From NCBI RefSeq assembly GCF_037200945.1, contig NZ_JBBCGP010000001.1, positions 1,734,501 through 1,798,500 on the forward strand: a stretch of DNA of 64,000 nucleotides. Reading direction: 5' to 3'. Position 1 is the first letter of the stretch. Every line of letters begins with the position of its first letter. Position numbers and translations under genes: made by a program. This document shows, one piece after another, positions 45,825 through 54,187 of the stretch. The DNA is from Methylovirgula sp. (GTDB taxonomy: Bacteria > Pseudomonadota > Alphaproteobacteria > Rhizobiales > Beijerinckiaceae). The notes below the pieces were generated by a model. The model ran no database searches. It had not been told where the DNA came from and saw nothing but the letters and a program-made list of their open reading frames with translations.

Positions 45825-48203
45825 ATGAGCAAGCGTCTCGTAACTGCTCTCCTCGCATTCGGCATCGCGGCGTTGGCGTTGAATAGCGCGGCCGCGCAGT
45901 CGATTACGCCAGGCGAAGCGCGTGCCATCGCGAAGGAGGCCTATATCTATGGCTTCCCGCTCGTTGACAGCTATCGCATTCAATATTCGTATTTCGTGGA
46001 TCATGACAGCGTGGAGTTCAAAGCTCCTTGGAACACGCTCAGCAATACGGCACGCGTCTTTACTCCTGACGACAGAGCCGTCCAGACACCTAATTCGGAT
46101 ACACCGTATTCATTCGTCGGCGCCGATCTGCGAGCCGAGCCGCTGGTCTTTACCGTGCCCGCGATCGACAAGGACCGTTATTACTCCCTCCAATTCATCG
46201 ACATGTACACGTTCAACTTTGCCTATGTCGGCAGCCGCGCGACGGGCAACGAGGCGGGGCGTTATCTGCTCGTAGGTCCGAATTGGGAAGGCAAGATACC
46301 GGATGGCGTGAAGTCGGTGATCCGTTCCGAGACGGATTTTGCGATGATTCTCTATCGCACGCAGCTTTTCAGTCCGAGCGATATCGGCAATGTCAAAAAG
46401 ATCCAGGCCGGTTACAAAGTCCAAACCTTGTCACAATATCTTGGAACGTCCGCGCCTAAGGCCCCGCCCGTCGATTTCCCGATGCCGCTCTCGCCCGAGC
46501 AGGAACGTTCCTTGCCGGAATTCTTCGATATCCTGAATTTCGTGCTTCAGTTTTGCCCGACCAATCCCCCTGAGCGTGATCTTATGGCGCGCTTCGCGAA
46601 GATCGGCATTGGGCGCGGCAAAACCTTCCAAGTAGAAAAAGCGGCGCCCGAGATACGAAAGGCCCTTGAAGATGGCATAGCCGACGCATGGAAGGCATTC
46701 GGAGAATATAAGACAGAGGAGATTGATACCGGAAAATTCACCAGCGCCGACGGCTTTGGCACGCGCGCGTTCCTAAACGGCAATTACATGGCTCGGATGG
46801 CTTCGGCCATCTTGGGAATTTATGGGAATTCGAAAGAGGAGGCGATTTATCCGATCTATTTTGTCGATTCCGGCATGCAAAAACTCAGCGGCTCTCATCG
46901 CTACACCTTACGCTTCGCGGCGGGGCATCTGCCGCCGGTCCATGCATTCTGGTCGCTCACGCTCTATGAATTGCCGGCAAGCCTGCTCTACGCCAATGCG
47001 CTCAATCGCTACCTGATCAATTCGCCGATGTTGCCTGAACTTCAGCGGGACGCTGATGGCGGCATCACGTTCTACATTCAGCACGAGTCGCCTGGCAAAC
47101 CCTCGGAAGCCAATTGGTTGCCCGCGCCAAGCGGACCATTTTTCGTGGTGATGCGTCTTTACTGGCCCAAAGAAGAAGCTTTGAACGGCACCTGGAAGGC
47201 GCCGCCCCTGCTGCGTGCAAACGCGCAGCCGGTTTCGTCGCCATCGTCGGCCGATGCCGTGCCCGTCACCGCCGATAATTTCGTTCGCGCGGAATCCGAC
47301 ACTTATTTATCCGCCCTGGTCAAAGAAGGCGGTCTCGGGAAGTTCTTTCACCGCCGGGAGCCGGCATCTATCAATAGCCAGACCGTGATCCGCCTCAATC
47401 GCGATACGCTTTACTCGTCGGCGGTGTTCGATCTCGATGCCGGGCCGGTGACGATCATTCTGCCGGATGCGGGCAAGCGTTTCATGTCGATGCAGGTGAT
47501 CAACGAGGATCAATATACATACGGGGTCTTTTACGGCGCCGGCGCTCATACCCTGACAAAAGATCAGATTGGCACGCGCTATGTCGTGGTGGCCCTGCGT
47601 ACGCTTGTCGATCCGGCGAACGCGAAGGACATTGAGGATGTCCACGCCCTGCAGGACGCAATAAAGGTGGACCAAATCAGTTCGGGTACTTTTGAAATTC
47701 CACATTGGGATCGCGTCAGTCAGAAAAAGGTGCGCCAAGCCCTCCTTGTCCTGGGTTCGACACTTCCTGATTCGAAGGGAATGTTTGGCGCGAAGGGCGA
47801 CGTCGATCCCGTGCGGCGGCTCATCGGCGCCGCCACGGCATGGGGCGGAAACCCCGAGAAGGAAGCAACTTATCTTACCGTCACGCCCGACAAGAACGAC
47901 GGCACGACCATCTACAAGCTCAACGTGAAAGATGTTCCCGTCGATGGTTTCTGGTCGATCAGCGTTTACAACGCCGCAGGCTATTACGAGCCCAACCCGT
48001 ATAATTCCTATTCGCTGAACGACATCACCGCGAAGAAAAGCGACGACGGTTCGGTCGCAATTCAATTCGGCCGATGTGACGGCAAAATTCCAAATTGCCT
48101 GCCCATCATGAAGGGCTGGAATTATCTTGTGCGGCTCTATCGTCCACGCGCGGAAATCCTGGACGGCAGTTGGATGTTTCCGGCGGCCGAGGCCGTACAA
48201 TGA
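45825..48203 (+). CDS. Tandem DUF1254/DUF1214 protein, secreted
   Basis: 792 residues from ATG 45825; ATG 45822 lies only two bases after GGGAGG. A signal peptide ends LNSAAAQS. Residues about 30-445 form a complete DUF1254-DUF1214 unit (AYIYGFPLVDSYRIQYSYF, then HLPPVHAFWSLTLYELPAS). From about 465 a second shorter unit begins (FVRAESDTYLSALVKEGGLG, RLNRDTLYSSAVFDLDAGPV, DGFWSISVYNAAGYYEPN) with its own DUF1214-like end. Most family members have one unit of about 450-500 residues, so this is a tandem fusion. Function unknown; it lies 86 bp after the sulfatases. Confidence 0.87.
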   Translation: MSKRLVTALLAFGIAALALNSAAAQSITPGEARAIAKEAYIYGFPLVDSYRIQYSYFVDHDSVEFKAPWNTLSNTARVFTPDDRAVQTPNSDTPYSFVGADLRAEPLVFTVPAIDKDRYYSLQFIDMYTFNFAYVGSRATGNEAGRYLLVGPNWEGKIPDGVKSVIRSETDFAMILYRTQLFSPSDIGNVKKIQAGYKVQTLSQYLGTSAPKAPPVDFPMPLSPEQERSLPEFFDILNFVLQFCPTNPPERDLMARFAKIGIGRGKTFQVEKAAPEIRKALEDGIADAWKAFGEYKTEEIDTGKFTSADGFGTRAFLNGNYMARMASAILGIYGNSKEEAIYPIYFVDSGMQKLSGSHRYTLRFAAGHLPPVHAFWSLTLYELPASLLYANALNRYLINSPMLPELQRDADGGITFYIQHESPGKPSEANWLPAPSGPFFVVMRLYWPKEEALNGTWKAPPLLRANAQPVSSPSSADAVPVTADNFVRAESDTYLSALVKEGGLGKFFHRREPASINSQTVIRLNRDTLYSSAVFDLDAGPVTIILPDAGKRFMSMQVINEDQYTYGVFYGAGAHTLTKDQIGTRYVVVALRTLVDPANAKDIEDVHALQDAIKVDQISSGTFEIPHWDRVSQKKVRQALLVLGSTLPDSKGMFGAKGDVDPVRRLIGAATAWGGNPEKEATYLTVTPDKNDGTTIYKLNVKDVPVDGFWSISVYNAAGYYEPNPYNSYSLNDITAKKSDDGSVAIQFGRCDGKIPNCLPIMKGWNYLVRLYRPRAEILDGSWMFPAAEAVQ

Positions 48204-48457
48204 AAATGATGCTTCAGAAATTTGTCTGATCAGGCTTGAGGGCGGTTTCACGACGGCTTTGGCGCCTCGATAGCCCTAAAGGCGCTGTTCCGCCTCGAGC
48301 CAATTCCCACCCGCGCTCGTCCTGTCGGCGTCAAGCGCCTGCGGGCATCGGTCGAGCCAAGACGAGTTACGCGATCAGGGCGATTGGCTAAATCCGATAA
48401 CGTGTTGGTTTGGGGCTGACAGATGGCGCGTAGCGCAAGCGCGCGCCGAGATGGTGC

Positions 48458-48670
48458 TCAGTCGCCAACGGCGATCATCACATCGGAGGCTTTAATCAGG
48501 GCGTGAACTTTCACGCCTTTCTTAAGTCCCAGGTCTTCGACCGCTTCATTCGTGATCGACGCGGTCAAGATCGAGCCGCCGGCGATTTCGACGCGCACAT
48601 GCGCGGTGGTCGCGCCTTCCTTGACCTCGACTATAGTGCCGGGGATGAAATTACGTCCGGAGATTTTCAT
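48458..48670 (-). CDS. Molbindin-type TOBE-domain protein
   Basis: 70 residues: a single TOBE/Mop domain (KISGRNFIPGTIVEVKEGATTAHVRVEIAGG, then SITNEAVEDLGLKKGVKVHALIKASDVMIAV). Single-domain molbindins bind molybdate and buffer its cytoplasmic level. No Mod transport gene is adjacent, so its use by a particular enzyme cannot be read from the context. The 250 bp between it and the preceding gene hold nothing recognised. Confidence 0.9.
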   Translation of the reverse strand: MKISGRNFIPGTIVEVKEGATTAHVRVEIAGGSILTASITNEAVEDLGLKKGVKVHALIKASDVMIAVGD

Positions 48671-48882
48671 AATGTCGCTCCTTTGGTGTGAACGCGAAAA
48701 TAGTGCACCGCGAAATATTTGCGAAGCTCAGGCACGGCGCATTTTTGGTGGCAGCTATGCAACAGCGGATTGAAAAATAGGCTTACCACAAGCCTCGTGC
48801 GGCATTTGCGCTTTTTGTGTGCTCTGGATTTGTGCCTATCCTGATGTTGCGGCGGTTGGGGCACCACCAATGGAGGTGGAGC

Positions 48883-49113
48883 ATGATAGACCCGAAAGCA
48901 AATATGTCCGTTCTTCTGACATTGCAGGAGGTTGCGACCTCAGCAGCAGAAGCGGCTGAAGCACAGCGAGAGCGTTTTTCGCATTTGTTCAGTAATTGGA
49001 TTGCACCGCGGGATTCGCGCGTGCGAGTCACGCTTGTCGCGCTCGAAGACAGGCGCATGGCGGCCCGGCGCAAGATTCTGGACGAACTCTCGCGGTTAGA
49101 TCGTTTCCATTGA
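48883..49113 (+). CDS. Small hypothetical protein
   Basis: 76 residues from ATG 48883, with GGAGGTGGAG six bases before it; a longer frame starts at 48817. It is mainly helical (VLLTLQEVATSAAEAAEAQRERF, RRMAARRKILDELSRLDRF) with no signal peptide and no recognised domain. An intrinsic terminator follows at 49209. Confidence 0.6.
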   Translation: MIDPKANMSVLLTLQEVATSAAEAAEAQRERFSHLFSNWIAPRDSRVRVTLVALEDRRMAARRKILDELSRLDRFH

Positions 49114-49208
49114 GCCCGGGCGAAGCCTGAGGCTCGTAAGATCGGAGCGTTCTAGTGTCCCGAAGTAACCCGGCAGATTATTGCTGTTCGGGATAATCAG
49201 ACTCCTAT

Positions 49209-49245
49209 ATCTCGGCCGCCACTCCTCCCCGGCCGAGATTTTTTT
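49209..49245 (+). terminator. Rho-independent terminator
   Basis: ATCTCGGCCG (49209-49218) pairs perfectly with CGGCCGAGAT (49230-49239) across an 11-base loop and is followed by a run of T to 49245. It terminates the small gene ending at 49113. Confidence 0.93.
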
Positions 49246-49359
49246 GCCTTCGCCGAAGAGATTTTCGCAATTGCGAAGATGGCGCGCGAAAGCCCGCTTG
49301 GTTTAGCGACGCCCATGCTCTAGATCGGATCGCAGCATCTATTTTCGTCAGCGAGACCG

Positions 49360-49848
49360 ATGAGCGCGCAAGAAAAATCTTTGTTCATGACCTTTCTGAT
49401 GACGCCGGATATGGCCAATTTCTCCGGTCATGTGCACGGCGGCGCCATCCTCAAAATTCTCGATCAGGTCGCCTACGCCTGCGCCGCCCGCTATAGCAAA
49501 AGCTATGTCGTCACAGCCTCGCTCGATCAGGTGATTTTCCGCGAACCGATCCAGGTCGGCGAACTTGTGACCTTCAAAGCGAACGTCAATTATGTCGGCC
49601 GCAGCTCGATCGAGGTCGGTATCAAGGTCATTGCCGAAAATCTGACGACGCAGGAATCGCGTCATGCGATCTCATGCTATTTCACCATGGTTGCCAGAGG
49701 CACCGATGGGCAAGCTCGCGAAGTTCCGCCGCTCATTCTAGAGACGGAACTCGATCGCCGTCTGTTTGAGGCGGGCAAGATGCGCAAGGAGATGCGCGAG
49801 GAAATCATCGAGCGGAACCGGAAGCTCCACGTCGGCATGCCGGATTAG
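49360..49848 (+). CDS. Acyl-CoA thioesterase, hotdog family (YciA/BACH type)
   Basis: 162 residues. A single hotdog domain is seen: MTPDMANFSGHVHGGAILKILDQVAYACAARY, with the Asn/His-Gly-Gly and Asp motif of the family, then VVTASLDQVIFREPIQVGELVTF and VGRSSIEVGIKV. It hydrolyses acyl-CoA esters in the cytoplasm. It converges with the patatin-like gene 21 bp downstream. Chain-length preference cannot be deduced. Confidence 0.92.
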   Translation: MSAQEKSLFMTFLMTPDMANFSGHVHGGAILKILDQVAYACAARYSKSYVVTASLDQVIFREPIQVGELVTFKANVNYVGRSSIEVGIKVIAENLTTQESRHAISCYFTMVARGTDGQAREVPPLILETELDRRLFEAGKMRKEMREEIIERNRKLHVGMPD

Positions 49849-49869
49849 ACGTAGGAACTCACGCGCGGC

Positions 49870-51048
49870 TTAGCGGTCTCGCTGCCGGTGGACGTCATGT
49901 ACGACGATGCCATTTTCCGGCATGTCAAACCAGGCGTGATGCATCAGCGTGCGCTTGGTGTCTTCGTATCCGCTTTGCCAATGTTCGCGCATCGACGTTC
50001 CGGAAAAGTCGTAATCCTTGGCGTCGCCTTCGTAGGCTTTCTGCTGATAGATCAGATGCAGAATCGCGATATTCGGCATGTCCGCCAGTTCGTTGCGGAG
50101 CTTTCGCTCGTCATCCGTCAACGATTGATCCGGCAGCTTTGCCAGCGCCTCATAGGCGCGGTTCTTCCACGTGCGCAGTCGCTGGTACATGTCGGTATTG
50201 TAGCGCGTGCGCGAGGAATACATGATGTCCTTGTGGCGGGCCAGGACATCAGCCATCTCTCGCGGCAATGCGCCTTGTGCAGAAAAGAGATCGACCTGGA
50301 AGACGAGCGTGTGGTTCAGATCGTCCTGATCCAGCAGGTGCTGCAACGGCGTATTTGAGACAATGCCGCCGTCCCAATAATAATCGGTGCCGATCTTGAC
50401 CATCGGCAGCGCAGGGGGGAGCGCACCGGAGGCCATGATATGCTCCGCCGCGATCTCTTCATTGCGATTGTCGAAATAGATGAAATTGCCGTTCAGGACG
50501 TTCACCGCTCCGACAGCAAAGCGCGTGTTGCCGTCGTTGATGAGCGAGAAATCGACAAATTCGCTCAATGTGGCGGCCAGCGGCGCGGAATCGTAGAAGC
50601 TCGTCGCTGTCTTGGCGCCGGCGACGTTGAGCCAGGGGTTGACATCGTGCGGCTTGAAAAAGCCTGGCTGGCCGAGTGCCATCGTCATCATGGCGCTCGT
50701 GGCATTGCGGGCGCGGCGATAGATGTCACCATCGGGCGTATAGGCCCAGACATGCCGATCGGTAATCTTTTCCCAGAAGGCGCGTAATTTTTCGAGGCGC
50801 TCGCTGCGCGGATTGCCGGCGATGATCGCGGCGTTGATGGCGCCAATCGAAACCCCCGTCACCCAATCAGGTTCGATATTGGCTTCATGCAGCGCCTCGT
50901 AGACGCCGGCCTGATAGGCGCCGAGGGCGCCGCCGCCCTGAAAGATGAGCGCGACTTGGTCGCAGCGATCGGGTCGCCAGCCGCCGGATTTCGATGGTCC
51001 GGTGAAATGGTTGCCTTGCTTGGCGTGGAAGGGGGCTTTTGCGTCCAA
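49870..51048 (-). CDS. Patatin-like phospholipase with DUF3734 C-terminus
   Basis: 392 residues from TTG 51048, six bases after GAGAGG. The patatin core shows the oxyanion loop FQGGGALGAYQAGVYEAL, the nucleophile elbow GVSIGAINA and the catalytic Asp in WDGGIVSNTPL. The C-terminal third matches DUF3734. There is no signal peptide. Relatives are found beside acetoacetate decarboxylase and hydroxybutyrate metabolism genes, and here the divergent neighbour is indeed acetoacetate decarboxylase. Predicted acyl hydrolase; substrate unknown. Confidence 0.92.
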   Translation of the reverse strand: MDAKAPFHAKQGNHFTGPSKSGGWRPDRCDQVALIFQGGGALGAYQAGVYEALHEANIEPDWVTGVSIGAINAAIIAGNPRSERLEKLRAFWEKITDRHVWAYTPDGDIYRRARNATSAMMTMALGQPGFFKPHDVNPWLNVAGAKTATSFYDSAPLAATLSEFVDFSLINDGNTRFAVGAVNVLNGNFIYFDNRNEEIAAEHIMASGALPPALPMVKIGTDYYWDGGIVSNTPLQHLLDQDDLNHTLVFQVDLFSAQGALPREMADVLARHKDIMYSSRTRYNTDMYQRLRTWKNRAYEALAKLPDQSLTDDERKLRNELADMPNIAILHLIYQQKAYEGDAKDYDFSGTSMREHWQSGYEDTKRTLMHHAWFDMPENGIVVHDVHRQRDR

Positions 51049-51092
51049 AATCGACCTCTCACCGCGCAGGCTAGGCAGGCCGGATTGCAGGA

Positions 51093-51114
51093 GTGTGACG
51101 CTCCCGCGTCACAC
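51093..51114. promoter_or_regulatory. Perfect GTGTGACG-N6-CGTCACAC dyad between divergent genes
   Basis: Eight-base perfect arms surround CTCCCG in the 147-bp spacer between the patatin gene and acetoacetate decarboxylase. It lies 45 bp upstream of the patatin start and 82 bp upstream of the decarboxylase start. Candidate shared operator; no T-run follows, so a terminator is unlikely. Confidence 0.6.
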
Positions 51115-51195
51115 CATTTTCAAGGTAAACAGGCAGAAGCAGAGCGCTGCCGTGGCATTTGACTTGCTGCGTGCTTCAGCTCTGGGAGCCCGACC

Positions 51196-51942
51196 ATGCG
51201 CGCTGAAGATATCCTGCATTTGCCGTCCATGCCGCTTGCGAGCCCAAGCTATCCCAAGGGGCCGTATCGCTTCGTCGACCGCGAATACATGGTCATCACC
51301 TACGAGACAGATCCTGAGGTCATCCGCCATCAATTGCCGGAGCCGCTTGAGCCGCTCGACCAGCCGCTTGTCAGCTACGAATGGATCAACATGCCGGATT
51401 CCTCCGGTTTCGGCAGCTACACTGAAAGCGGCCTCGTCATCCCGTGCAAGTTCCAGGGTGAGGACGTGAACTTCGTCAGCCAGATGTATCTCGACGATGA
51501 TCCGCCGATCGCCGGCGGCCGCGAAATCTGGGGCTTCCCGAAGAAATATGCGCATCCGAAGCTGAAGGTCTTCAAGGATACATTGACCGGGACTTTGCAT
51601 TATGGCGAGCAACTCGTCGCCATGGGCACGATGGGCTACAAGCACGAAGCCATGGCCGGCAATGGCGTCGGTACGACGGCGATCCTGTCGAAGACGCAGA
51701 TCAATCTCAAGATCATTCCCGGGGTCGATGGCGGCCACGGCATCTGCCAGCTGGTTGCCTACAATCTCACCGAAATCACGGTCAAAGGCTCGTGGACGGG
51801 TCCGGCGCGGCTGCATCTCGTGCCGCATGTGAATGCCCCCGTCGGCGACTTCCCGGTGCGCAATATCGTCGGGGCGCGCCATTTCATCGCCGACCTGAGC
51901 CTGCCTTATGGCCGCGTCGTCCATGATTATCTGAAGCCATAA
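51196..51942 (+). CDS. adc: Acetoacetate decarboxylase
   Basis: 248 residues with a GGGAG site upstream. The Schiff-base lysine pair is seen in EIWGFPKKYAHPKL (Lys 116 and Lys 117, matching Lys115/116 of the clostridial enzyme), and PYRFVDREYMVITYETDPEVIRHQLPEPL is the conserved N-terminal part. It converts acetoacetate to acetone and CO2. Together with the patatin and thioesterase it suggests a small cluster for ketone-body or polyhydroxybutyrate-related carbon, but no phb gene is in view. Confidence 0.93.
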   Translation: MRAEDILHLPSMPLASPSYPKGPYRFVDREYMVITYETDPEVIRHQLPEPLEPLDQPLVSYEWINMPDSSGFGSYTESGLVIPCKFQGEDVNFVSQMYLDDDPPIAGGREIWGFPKKYAHPKLKVFKDTLTGTLHYGEQLVAMGTMGYKHEAMAGNGVGTTAILSKTQINLKIIPGVDGGHGICQLVAYNLTEITVKGSWTGPARLHLVPHVNAPVGDFPVRNIVGARHFIADLSLPYGRVVHDYLKP

Positions 51943-52094
51943 ATTAGCTCATATCAATGCCTTATCTGTGTCAGTCGCGGGCAGGGCCGCCTGCGGCTGG
52001 CGCGCGCATAGTCAGAGCCAAAAATCCGCGCTAGAGCATGTGCCCCGCACTGGCGTTGGCCAGGGCGCCCACCCGGATTTTTGCGGAACTCTCG

Positions 52095-53153
52095 ATGTCA
52101 GATTCAAAAGTGGCTCTCATCACCGGCGTGACCGGGCAGGATGGAGCACTTCTCGCCGAATTGCTGCTCAACAAGGGCTATATCGTCCACGGCATCAAAC
52201 GTCGTTCCTCACTCATCAATACGGATCGGGTCGATCATCTTTATCAGGACCCGCATGAGGCGGATGTTCGCTTCTCCATGCATTACGGCGACCTCACCGA
52301 TGCGACGAACCTCATCCGCATCGTGCAGGAGGTGCAGCCGGACGAAATTTATAATCTCGCCGCACAGAGCCATGTGCAGGTGAGCTTCGAGACACCAGAA
52401 TATACCGCCAATTCCGACGCGCTCGGGACGTTGCGCCTGCTTGAAGCGATCCGCATCCTCAAGCTCGTGGATAAGACCCGCTTCTATCAGGCCTCAACCT
52501 CGGAACTGTATGGCAAGGTCCAGGCGGTGCCGCAGACCGAGACCACGCCGTTCTATCCGCGTTCGCCTTATGCGGCGGCCAAACTTTATGCGTATTGGAT
52601 CACGGTCAATTACCGCGAAGCCTACGGTATTCACGCCTCGAACGGCATTCTCTTCAATCATGAAGGTCCGACCCGCGCGGAAACTTTCGTGACCCGCAAG
52701 ATCACCCGTGCGGTTGCGGCCATCCAACTCGGGTTGCAGAATAAGCTCTACCTCGGCAATCTCGATGCCAAGCGCGACTGGGGCCATGCGCGCGATTATG
52801 TCGAGGGCATGTGGCGTATTCTGCAGCAGCCGGTGGCGGACGATTACGTGCTGGCGACGGGCGAAGCCCATTCGGTGCGTGAATTCGTCGAACGCGCCTT
52901 CGCGGAAATCGGTATCGAAATCGCATGGCGTGGCGCGGGTGTCGAGGAGCAGGGCCTCGACCGCAAATCAGGCCGGGTTTTGGTTGAAATCGACCCGGAA
53001 TATTTCCGCCCGACGGAAGTCGATCTACTCTTGGGCGACCCTACAAAAGCCCGCGACAAGCTTGGCTGGGTTCACAAAACGACTTTTCCGGAATTGGTGA
53101 AAGAAATGGTTGCGAGTGACCTCGTTCTCATGAAGAAACGCGGCCATATATAG
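52095..53153 (+). CDS. gmd: GDP-mannose 4,6-dehydratase
   Basis: 352 residues from ATG 52095; a longer frame begins at 52038. The NAD-binding motif [16 protein letters not shown], the [15 protein letters not shown] segment and the catalytic [15 protein letters not shown] (YxxxK) are those of Gmd. It converts GDP-D-mannose to GDP-4-keto-6-deoxymannose, the first step to GDP-L-fucose. The next gene, 30 bp downstream, carries out the second step. The sugar is probably for capsule, LPS or exopolysaccharide; none of those genes is in the window. Confidence 0.96.
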   Translation: MSDSKVALITGVTGQDGALLAELLLNKGYIVHGIKRRSSLINTDRVDHLYQDPHEADVRFSMHYGDLTDATNLIRIVQEVQPDEIYNLAAQSHVQVSFETPEYTANSDALGTLRLLEAIRILKLVDKTRFYQASTSELYGKVQAVPQTETTPFYPRSPYAAAKLYAYWITVNYREAYGIHASNGILFNHEGPTRAETFVTRKITRAVAAIQLGLQNKLYLGNLDAKRDWGHARDYVEGMWRILQQPVADDYVLATGEAHSVREFVERAFAEIGIEIAWRGAGVEEQGLDRKSGRVLVEIDPEYFRPTEVDLLLGDPTKARDKLGWVHKTTFPELVKEMVASDLVLMKKRGHI

Positions 53154-53183
53154 CCCACCCGTTTGGGACGGAGCAATTCACGC

Positions 53184-54125
53184 ATGACGCCATCACGCAT
53201 TTTCGTGGCAGGGCACCGGGGCATGGTCGGCGCCGCGCTCATGCGCCGGCTCGCGCGCGAGAGGGCTGAGATCGTCACGGCTACGCGCGCCGAGGTCGAT
53301 TTGCGCGATGCCAGAGCGGTGCGCGATTTTCTCGAAAGAGAGAAACCTGATGCGATCGTTCTCGCCGCGGCGAAAGTCGGCGGCATTCTGGCGAACGATA
53401 CCTATCCGGCGGAGTTTCTACGCGACAATCTCGTGATCGAGGCAAACGTCATCCACGAGGCGCATCGCGCCGATATCAACCGGCTGGTGTTCCTCGGCTC
53501 GTCCTGCATCTATCCGAAGTTTGCGCCGCAGCCGATCAGCGAGGACGCGCTGCTGACAGGCCCGCTGGAGCCGACGAACGAATGGTACGCGATCGCCAAG
53601 ATCGCGGGCATCAAACTCTGCCAGGCTTACCGTCGCCAATATGGTCGGCATTATATTTCGGTCATGCCCTGCAATCTCTACGGGCCGTTCGACAATTTCA
53701 ACCTGGCAACGAGCCACGTGCTGCCGGCCTTGATGCGCAAGTTCCATGAGGCGAAGCTTGCCGGGCGCGACGAGGTCGTCGTCTGGGGAACCGGCACACC
53801 GCTGCGCGAATTTCTGCATGTCGACGATCTCGCCGACGGCACGGTCTTCCTGCTCAACACCTATGATGGCGCCGAGCCGGTTAATTGCGGCGCCGGCTTC
53901 GATCTTTCGATCCGTGAGCTGGCGGAAAAAATCGGTCGGACCGTCGGTTTCGAAGGGCGCCTTGTCTTCGATATGTCGAAGCCGGACGGGACGCCGCGCA
54001 AGCTCATCGATTCAAGCCGCATCAATGGCCTTGGCTGGAGGCCGCGCATCGGCCTCGAGGAAGGCATTTCCAGCACCTATCAATGGTTTCTGGAGACTCA
54101 CGCCAGCGAGCTTGCAGCGGGCTAG
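53184..54125 (+). CDS. fcl: GDP-L-fucose synthase
   Basis: 313 residues from ATG 53184, with a GGAG-containing site upstream. The NADP-binding [28 protein letters not shown] and the [15 protein letters not shown] catalytic stretch match WcaG/Fcl. It epimerises and reduces the Gmd product to GDP-L-fucose. The two genes form an operon. Downstream, 62 bp separate it from the convergent RND pump gene. Confidence 0.95.
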   Translation: MTPSRIFVAGHRGMVGAALMRRLARERAEIVTATRAEVDLRDARAVRDFLEREKPDAIVLAAAKVGGILANDTYPAEFLRDNLVIEANVIHEAHRADINRLVFLGSSCIYPKFAPQPISEDALLTGPLEPTNEWYAIAKIAGIKLCQAYRRQYGRHYISVMPCNLYGPFDNFNLATSHVLPALMRKFHEAKLAGRDEVVVWGTGTPLREFLHVDDLADGTVFLLNTYDGAEPVNCGAGFDLSIRELAEKIGRTVGFEGRLVFDMSKPDGTPRKLIDSSRINGLGWRPRIGLEEGISSTYQWFLETHASELAAG

Positions 54126-54187
54126 GTTTTGTTCTGCCGCGTTTTCTTCACGCGAAGCGGTATTCACTTCGCTCGAAGGCGCTTTGG

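Noticed and set aside
54152..54172. Hairpin GCGAAG...CTTCGC between fcl and the RND pump
   Set aside because: The six-pair stem has no T-run in either direction, so it was not called a terminator.
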